From contig NW_020194559.1 in assembly GCF_002865645.1 (NCBI RefSeq), positions 124,001 to 188,000 of the forward strand: a stretch of 64,000 nucleotides of DNA, written 5' to 3'. Source of the DNA: Hyaloscypha bicolor E. Lineage: Eukaryota > Ascomycota > Leotiomycetes > Helotiales > Hyaloscyphaceae. Positions 57,338 through 64,000 of this stretch are shown in pieces. The stretch's first letter is position 1, and the number at the start of each line of letters is the position of its first letter. The notes beneath the pieces were generated by a model that saw nothing but the letters and a program-made list of their open reading frames with translations, was not told the DNA's origin and searched no databases. A program made the position numbers and the translations under genes.

Positions 57338-59170
57338 TTTGGATGTTGATTTACTTCTTGAAACCCGATTTTTGGTTTGTTAAGAAAATTTGAGATGACA
57401 AATTATTGTGTAAATTGTCTTGGGTGTATGTCTGATGTTGAGGCTGGTGGAGTGAAATATGCATGAGGAGATGCGCCCGTATTATACCCTTCCCTTCCTT
57501 TTCACTTCACATGATGAAGTGAGTCATCAAAGCTCTATAGGCACGAAGTACGAGCTTGTGTAACAACTCCGACGTCACCTCGTACTCGAGAACAGTAATG
57601 TAAGAAAATTACGTGAATTATTGTATCTCACCATATTGTGTAACGTTTCGTATCGACCTACCTCAGTGGCGAATAAGACCGTTTGTGTCTGTGTGTTGCT
57701 CTAGTTGTTTCTAATTGGTCTAAATTTTTGTCCCGAGCACCGAATTGTTCGGTATGAGCTATGGCTGACGTTGGAGATACGAGGGAGTGTCGATCTCTGT
57801 ATGTCAAGTTTCTCGCTTAGCTAATAGGGGAGCCGAAAATTGTAGAGTCGATCATGTCAACCTTCACCGAGAAATTTTTTAAGCTTGTAAATGAAGGCGG
57901 CATTGATCGACAACATCGCTGTCTTTTGTAGACCCATTAAATTCGAACAATCTATACCCAGGTGACAAGAAGTGAGATCTTTTGGTCACATGATACAGTA
58001 GCGACAAGGCGTCAGTGGTTCAGCTGAACCCTAATGTCCCTTCCTTTCATCAGCTATCCGGATCTCGGATTATCACCACCTACTTCGCGTTTCACGAAAT
58101 GTTCAAGGACGCATTTCTTGAGTCGCATGTCAGCCCAGCACGAGCGAGAAAACTCTTTGTGAGACATTCTCCAACAGATCGTGGGTTCTTGCTTCCCCTA
58201 GAAAGGAGCACCTTCCAGAAAACGCCAAGTCATGTCAATTTTGCGAGGCAATTTTTAATACTATTTGCTTTGAAGATCCAGCAGAACCTTGCCTTGTCAT
58301 TCGAGCGAGACCAGGTGAGCCAGCCCAGATGGGACCCTGCTCCGTTTTCCGATCTTGGGTTTGCCGTAAGGTTGCCATCAGAAGTGCAGCGGCGAGGCGG
58401 GGACAGGCCCGGACTTCAGGAATTACAAGGGGATATGTGAACCTAAGTATCTCTACGCCATGAGAATCATGACGCTGGAAGGTTTGATTAACCGTCATCA
58501 TTCAAGTGCAGGACTTGGCTGATGACCATAGGCACGATAACTTTCAATCGGCCGTACAATTTGGAGATCATCTTGCATCTGACCCCATCTCTGATCAGTC
58601 GATATACATTATGCAGAACTGGCTGTGGGGGTGTGACAATAGCTACCCCGAATGTTGAATTCTGGACTCCCGCCCCAGAGACGGAGAAGACCCTTTGCTA
58701 CCAACTCGCGTAATTGAAGTTGGTTTTGCTGGGGACAGGAAAGTCAGGATTTTTGTAAATCACGGTTCCTTTGGCAAATTTGCCGCACCGAGCCACCGCT
58801 GGCTTCCAGGGAAGACACCAAAATGTAACAGAGACAAGGAACCTCAAGAAACGATGCAAGGGCCGCGATCTCAAGGTTTTGCCCAAATCGATACAAGACG
58901 CAATCAAACTTACCAGGAAGTTGAATTTGCGATATTTATAGGTCAAGTCACTCTGTACCTTGCAGGATTCAGCGGAGGATTGGGTTATTGAATCATCCAA
59001 ATGGTCGATATGTACTAGAACGCCTACATTCCACTCTCCGCTGATCGAGATCGAGACCGTGACGAGGGTTTTTTGGTCCACGCATAATTGAAGATCCTGA
59101 ACCCCTGGCACTGAGGCTGAGAATTCGACCTGGACATGATTCAACTCTTCCAGTTCAGACAAGAACTCCA
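57338..59170. other. Region with unassigned frames upstream of a HET relic
   Basis: Frames at 58015-58440 (+), 58235-58501 (-), 58695-58991 (+) and 58698-59183 (-) overlap and have no clear domain. Some may be decayed parts of the HET gene that ends at 59513. The leftward promoter of the secreted protein gene lies near 57338-57500. Confidence 0.35.
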
Positions 59171-59513
59171 ATGAGGTTTTCATATCCAGTACGGGACTTT
59201 GAGAGTATGGTCGATGAATCTATCTTGAGTAAGCGCCGTTGGATTCTTCAAGAACGACTCATGTCAAGACGAATTTTACACTTCGGGAGTGGACAAACAT
59301 GCTGGGAACGCAGGGCAACTGGATCAAGAGGATGGGATGGCCCTTCCGGAACGCAAATGGCTGAATACAGCTCACAAGGCCCTGAATAACGTAGCAACTG
59401 ATGACAACTACTGGCACCAAATCGCTGAGGTGTATTCGCGAAGACAACTTACGCAATACACTGACAAACTCTCAGCTCTCTCGGGAATCGCTAGCACCAT
59501 TTCTGCAAGCTGA
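59171..59513 (+). pseudogene. Relic of a HET-domain protein
   Basis: The frame from 59171 reads SKRRWILQERLMSRRILHFGSGQTCWE, matching the WxLQExxLSxRxLHF..xxxxWEC block of HET proteins. From about 59330 another frame gives NYWHQIAEVYSRRQLTQYTDKLSALSGIAS, the following YSxRxLTxxxDKLxALSGIA block, then stops. So two adjacent HET motifs survive in different frames, without the N-terminal part or the normal continuation. HET proteins mediate vegetative incompatibility and cell death; this one appears dead. Confidence 0.75.
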
Positions 59514-60255
59514 GTTCGAAAGATATTGCCATTAAAGAACGGACAGGGACTCTTTCCTTTTCCAAAGCCAATTGTCACATTTCACAAGAGAAGGCTAGCT
59601 GAGGGGGCACCGTGGCTGATGCCTTGAAAGTGCTTGTTCTGGTCGGGATGAGGTGGTGACATGCTCCTCCTATCTAATCATTGGTGCTGCGCATGAGTGT
59701 GAGTACAACCCTGATTCATTGAAAACCAGGTTGACACTGAAATATGCACTAGAGTTCAGATATAGATGATAGTGGCCTGTTACCTCCTCTAGAGGGTAGT
59801 GAGGAAAGACGTCGTGTGTACCTACTCGCTGCGGGTGTTTCTCCGCTTTGGAAGTTTGCTGGGCCAGCTTTCTTACCTCAAGCTTAAAACAAGCTCTTGT
59901 ATAAATCGGGTTTCCATCGGTCTTCAGCTTTTTGGATTACCTACCTAATTCGGCAAAAGGAGCTCGCATTGGTTCGCAAATTGCTTTGTCCGCACTGCGC
60001 AGAGGCCTGACTTGACCACTAAGCAACCATGCATGCATGAAGAACTTCTAATGCGCATTGGTCCCAACCATATTCCTTTTCGGATTTTGAACAGCCACTC
60101 ATGATTCACCGCCCGAAAATCAGCATTTTAAACCTGTTAATGAACCCGGATGCTTGGGACATCGCCATCTCAAGGTCAACATCCATTATTCTTCACAGAG
60201 TGTCAAGCCACCCTATATCCACATCCCTCTATGTCGACAAAGCATCTAGACAAGT
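59514..60255. other. Intergenic region, no supported gene
   Basis: Nothing recognised; it holds the presumed promoter of the 7-TM gene, with CT-rich runs near 59900-59940. Confidence 0.4.
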
Positions 60256-61263
60256 ATGGCGAACGGACTCTCTGGACAGGGGTACATTGGGAAAATAGAC
60301 CATGTTTCTCTCTCGATTGCAATGACGATAGCTGGCTTTTTCGCCATTGCTGTCTACAACGTCATTGAGATCAACGTTATGATCTTCAGCACCTTCAAGC
60401 GACGTACGGGACTCTATTTCTGGAGCCTTCTGATTGCTTCTTGGGGAATTCCTGTTCATGCCACGGGGTTCCTGTTGAAGTTCTTTCACCTTTGCGGCAA
60501 TGACTACGTCAGTGCAACCCTTGTAATCATTGGCTGGTACTCGATGGTCACGGGGCAGTCCATGGTGCTCTACTCTCGACTTCACCTCATCGTCGAAAAA
60601 AGGAGAATCCGATGGGTCTTGGTAATGATCATCGTCGACTTTTTCCTCTTCCATGTTCCAACCACGGTTCTTTTCTATGGTTCCAACTCTTCGAAACCTG
60701 ACCTTTTCTCTTCCGCGTATGAGATTTACGAAAAGATCCAGATCACCGCATTCTCATTGCAAGAGTTCATCATCTCCGCCATGTACATTTGGGAAGCGAG
60801 GAAGATGCTTCACTCGATAGGAAATATTAAGAAAGAGGAGGCCCGCAGCGTCATGCTTCATCTCATTCTCGTTAATATCTTGATGATTCTTATGGACATT
60901 ACTCTCCTGGGCACGGAATATGCCAACGAATACTCGATCGAGACGACGTACAAGAGTACTTTGTACAGCATCAAATTGAAGCTCGAGTTCGCTATCCTGA
61001 ATCGACTTCGTGCTCTTGTCAAATCACAACATCAAAGTACTCTTTCTGGCGAAACACCGAGTCCCGCTATCCTTCCATCGTTTGTCCGAGAGCCGAAGCA
61101 GTGCCAGTGTACTGGTATTGGAGGAATCAAGGTCTCTAGGTCATTCGAGGTTACGTCTTCGATTCCGAGTATCCAGGAGCAAACATCTATGCTTCGGAAG
61201 AATTCGGTGGCCACGGAATTGGGGCTGGATCTCTCCCATCCTGCGGATCGGAGAAACAGCTGA
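60256..61263 (+). CDS. Fungal seven-transmembrane protein of unknown function
   Basis: One exon, 335 residues, with an extracellular-type short N-terminus and seven hydrophobic helices (starting VSLSIAMTIAGFFAIAV, WSLLIASWGIPVHATGF, SATLVIIGWYSMVTGQ, WVLVMIIVDFFLF, FSLQEFIISAMYIW, HLILVNILMILMDI and a shorter last one with LKLEFAILNRL). Conserved-looking loop texts are GQSMVLYSRLHLI and FSLQEFIISAMYIWEARKML. This arrangement recalls the fungal integral-membrane family with rhodopsin-like topology (CFEM-less PTH11 relatives or DUF7703). No Cys-rich CFEM domain is seen. The ligand is unknown. The last 65 residues are a Ser-rich cytosolic tail. Confidence 0.7.
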   Translation: MANGLSGQGYIGKIDHVSLSIAMTIAGFFAIAVYNVIEINVMIFSTFKRRTGLYFWSLLIASWGIPVHATGFLLKFFHLCGNDYVSATLVIIGWYSMVTGQSMVLYSRLHLIVEKRRIRWVLVMIIVDFFLFHVPTTVLFYGSNSSKPDLFSSAYEIYEKIQITAFSLQEFIISAMYIWEARKMLHSIGNIKKEEARSVMLHLILVNILMILMDITLLGTEYANEYSIETTYKSTLYSIKLKLEFAILNRLRALVKSQHQSTLSGETPSPAILPSFVREPKQCQCTGIGGIKVSRSFEVTSSIPSIQEQTSMLRKNSVATELGLDLSHPADRRNS

Positions 61264-61571
61264 GCTAGAATTACCAGATGTTGGATACTCAACAAACTTT
61301 TTTTGCCAAACAAAGAGACTCGGGGAGGGTTGCAATCACTCCTTTGAAGTTTTCAGACGGTGCTTGGTTGGTGAGGCTGGCTCCCCTGGCAAATTTGCAT
61401 AAAGGGGGAATGGGGTTAGCTGGGATTATGATTAGAAGTTGAGATCACGAACAACGAAGGGCATGGAAGATGGTTTCACGAGCGTGCGGAGCTTTTTGCA
61501 TTAATACCGGAAGTCGGGGGACAAGGACCAGTTGCTGGCAAGAAGTGCTTTTGGAGTGCGACGGCGATGCC
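61264..61571. other. Intergenic region left of the MITE
   Basis: Nothing recognised; a 3' end of the 7-TM gene followed by unique DNA. Confidence 0.35.
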
Positions 61572-61800
61572 CTATCCCATCCAGCTCTCACACGCCACGT
61601 CGCTTATCGCAGCTATAACACTTCAAAACTTTGACCTTTCTATTATAAGATATACTCTAATACTAATAAATATACGTATTTAATCCCTTCTGATTCCATT
61701 TATCTAATTCATATTAAAATTAAATAAGGTTTTTATTTGGTCTTTGTAAAGTGTTGTAGTTACAATAAGCGACGTGACGGATGAGCGCTGGATGGGATAG
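61572..61800. mobile_element. MITE-like element with 51-bp terminal inverted repeats
   Basis: The left arm at 61572-61622 (starting CTATCCCATCCAGC) and the right arm at 61750-61800 (ending GCTGGATGGGATAG) are inverted repeats with 43 of 51 positions matching; six of the eight differences are transitions. The interior is AT-rich with no coding frame. The ends read C-TA-TCCC..GGGA-TA-G, compatible with a TA target-site duplication of a Tc1/mariner-type element. No transposase is present, so mobilisation would need an autonomous relative elsewhere. Confidence 0.85.
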
Positions 61801-62354
61801 TGGTGGCTCACGTTGGAGGCCACATAATTCTAATATATGTTACGGCATTGATACAACATTTCTCCTGGCGATCTATTTTATTAGCTCTTGTTGCTCATTT
61901 TGTCTGGCGGGACGCTCTCACCTTTCAGCCCAATCGCAGCCGAACACGGGACTCTAGTTTGAGCAGTTTGGTATGCGAGGGGTAATAAGATGGATTCACT
62001 CATATAGGCTCGCAGCTACTCGGTTTGAGGTGGAACCAAAAGGCCTCACAGAGAAGCATTCTCTCTTTTTGGTTTCATACTGTTCCAATGAAATTATAAA
62101 GACATCCTCTTCATAGCCGGAAAGAGGTTTCTCGCATCCTTTAGGGGAGGGGACCGAGAAAATGTCAGATGACATTTGAAAGTTCTTCTGTATTCTCTCA
62201 TGTGTCATAAGCGTGTCCGATAATTCTCCACCTGCTTCCATGTTTTCTTTCATGCGCATCCTTTAAAGCTAGTGCCCAGCATTTAATCCTCGTTGCCAAT
62301 CTTTACTCTAAATTACAACACCCACACTGCAACTCTGCAAATCTGACACCCAAA
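61801..62354. other. Intergenic region right of the MITE
   Basis: No gene is supported; a minus-strand frame at 61996-62259 has no features. The A-rich leader before 62355 fits the MYND gene. Confidence 0.35.
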
Positions 62355-63256
62355 ATGGACATCCAATCCTCGACTAAGATCTCGAAATGCTCCATCTGCC
62401 AAAACCCAACCAACTTGGTTTGTAGCGGCTGCAGCGAAGACCCTCTCAACGAAAACAAGAAAACCAGATATTGCAGCCGGGATTGCCAGAGCGTTGATTG
62501 GCCCCTTCACAAGAGAAGCTGCCAAATGCCCAGGGCTCGTAAGGATCGTTATCGTGCAGGATCTATCCTTCAGCAAATCTTCTACTTGTGCCGCGAAAAA
62601 CTCTTCGATCTTCCAATTCACAGAATCGAGTACAACAACAATCGCATGCTTCTACATCCTCTTCCCGCCAAAGACTTTCGAAGCTAGGCTGACTTGAAGA
62701 ATTAGGCGTTGCCACCGGCATCCTCGAAGTTCCTGTTGATCTCAAGAACCACAGACGGGAAGTGGTTAGAACAAATCACCTCAACCTACGAAACATGGAA
62801 AGACATGAGGTGCTAAGGGTGGTACTGAAGCACGGCGGTGAAGTGTATGCCCCTGACATTGCAAGCGCTCAGTATGGCTTTTACAAGCCTGTAGCTGTCT
62901 GGGACGAATTTGTGGATACTCGCGTGAATAGATTTGTATGTGGATGGAACAAAGGCAGACCATGTGGAACTGACAAAACTTTGTTCAAGAAGATGATGGC
63001 CAAAGCTTCGCGTTTCATCCAAATCACATCTCTTCTCGCGAATAGACAGACAGAACAAACACTAGATTGTATCAAGGTTTGGATGGAGGAAAACCGACTT
63101 AGCGCCCGGAACCTCCTTCGATTGAGGAAAGGCGAGTTTGAGCTGAGAGAGACTGAGCTGCTTGAGTTCATCAAGGGACGAACTCGATTGGATACCGAAC
63201 TGGTGCAAGAAGCATTTGAGATTATCAAGGGAGCAGCAGCAGAAGGAAGGATCTGA
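62355..63256 (+). CDS. MYND-finger protein, frame break between two conserved parts
   Basis: The ATG at 62355 begins MDIQSSTKISKCSICQNPTN. A canonical MYND zinc finger follows: C-x2-C, C-x2-C, YCSRDCQSVDWPLHKRSC. MYND domains bind proline-rich peptides. The first frame stops at 62687. A second conserved text (EVPVDLKNHRREVV, then HEVLRVVLKHGGEVYAPDIASAQYGFYKPVAVWDEFVDTRVNRF) is in another frame and ends at 63256, as in fungal MYND proteins where both parts are one protein. No GT donor is available between them, and a TGA lies just ahead of the second part. It may be a pseudogene, or a base was lost near 62690. Confidence 0.6.
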
Positions 63257-63665
63257 TGCGGGGAAAGTAGGAACCTGTTGAAAGTCCCCCTTGTTAATCT
63301 GCATCTGTATTCTAGCACAGAAATTCTAAAGAGAAGCTTTGGAGCAAATCTCATTTGTTAGAGAGTTGAGAATAGAAGTGACTATCCTTCAAGCTTCTCA
63401 GTTCTCATGTCGATAGGTACTGTGGAAGTCCAGGTGAACGCAAATGCGAAGGCAAAACATGTATAAAGTCGGAGTCAGTAGGTTCACCGAGTCAAATCCG
63501 ATTATCTAATTATGGTCAGTAGCCAGTCCTCAAGTCATGACAAAGTTCTTCTTTGTTTAATGGAATCATGCTGGCAACTGGAGAGCATTAATATGGACTT
63601 TTCAAAGGATTGCTCAAATCCCCAGAAGGGTAGGTCACGAGTAAAGGCGTGATGCGTAATTACTA
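63257..63665. other. Intergenic region before the CHR gene
   Basis: No gene; presumed promoter of the rightmost gene. Confidence 0.35.
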
Positions 63666-63770
63666 ATGCGAATCAGCACGTTGTCCAATCGTCTGCACCA
63701 TAAATCACACTTCCCTGGGGAACACTTCCAAAAATCACTTACTCACAAAGGGAAATTCAAAGTGAGTAAG

Positions 63771-64000
63771 ATGACTCGATTATTGTTTCCTGTATCGCTG
63801 CAATATTTACATTCAATTGAAGTCGATTCTGCCGCGATATGGGAACGAACGAAGGATGTATTTACCAGGAATTGGTATTTGGGGGTCACAGCATTTGGTG
63901 GTCCACCAGTGCATTTCCAAATCGTGAGTCAAGCATTAGCTGCCTGTAGAATGCACCCTAACTCTACCTAGCTTCACAAGAAATTTGTTGAAAAGAACGA
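63771..64000 (+). CDS. Chromate ion transporter (CHR) family, truncated by the window
   Basis: The open frame reads AIWERTKDVFTRNWYLGVTAFGGPPVHFQI, the start of the CHR domain (FxxNWxLGxTxFGGPxVHF). An intron 63924-63971 (GTGAGT..CCCTAAC..CTACCTAG) joins to LHKKFVEKN, the next family text. CHR proteins export chromate in bacteria; fungal members are assumed to move chromate or sulfate-like anions. The ATG at 63771 is taken because the frame upstream is unlike protein; the real start might be further left. The rest of the gene lies beyond 64000. Confidence 0.75.

Noticed and set aside
58015..58440. 141-codon frame as a gene
   Set aside because: No domain recognised and no coding neighbours; could at most be decayed HET-gene sequence.
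1..64000. tRNA or rRNA genes
   Set aside because: No B-box plus cloverleaf combination or rRNA-like segment was noticed by eye; a tRNAscan run would be decisive.

Overview
The window reads as nuclear DNA of a filamentous ascomycete (Pezizomycotina). Genes are short and closely packed, and introns are mostly 45-70 nt with GT..AG ends and CTAAC/CTGAC-type branch points. Protein families typical of that group are present: a NACHT-ankyrin NLR, HET-domain and 2EXR proteins, Skt5/Chs4, and a fungal CHR transporter. A Leotiomycetes-like lineage is only a guess from general resemblance. I saw no rRNA, tRNA or CRISPR.

Layout. 0-10 kb: a palindromic direct-repeat array, an unknown protein, a C2H2 factor, a TLC-domain membrane protein, a chloroperoxidase-like alpha/beta hydrolase with an apparent 4-nt exon, and a membrane protein whose frame breaks. 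11-25 kb is a compact housekeeping block: a Cys-rich nuclear-type protein, SAGA subunit Sgf11, a GNAT acetyltransferase with a PIP-box, signal peptide peptidase, a PPIL1-type cyclophilin, an NT-C2 protein, tRNA adenosine deaminase Tad1, and an RGS-like membrane protein. Several of these are divergent pairs sharing short promoters. 27-30 kb holds an NTF2-like protein and a peroxisomal-type peroxiredoxin.

31-42 kb is accessory. It holds an intact five-exon NLR ending in near-identical ankyrin repeats, about 4 kb without genes containing AT-rich islands, and then three decayed or frame-broken genes: one SUR7-like, and two divergent 2EXR paralogs broken in different ways. 42.9-50 kb returns to conserved genes: a mitochondrial pyruvate carrier subunit, Skt5/Chs4 with a CaaX tail, and the bc1 assembly factor Cbp4. 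50-64 kb is mixed: a Copia reverse-transcriptase fossil, F-box-type genes, a small secreted protein, a HET relic, a 7-TM protein, a 229-bp MITE, a MYND-finger gene with a frame break, and the start of a CHR transporter cut by the window edge.

The main themes are mitochondrial, peroxisomal, cell-wall and chromatin housekeeping, interrupted by fast-evolving immunity-type genes and degenerating copies. The most notable items are the broken 2EXR pair (four C-to-T type stops in one copy, an 8-bp duplication in the other), the NLR with homogenised ankyrin repeats, the new MITE, the 4-nt exon, the PIP-box acetyltransferase and the covarying palindromic repeats at the left end. Exon coordinates were worked out by hand from splice signals and reading frame, without transcripts.
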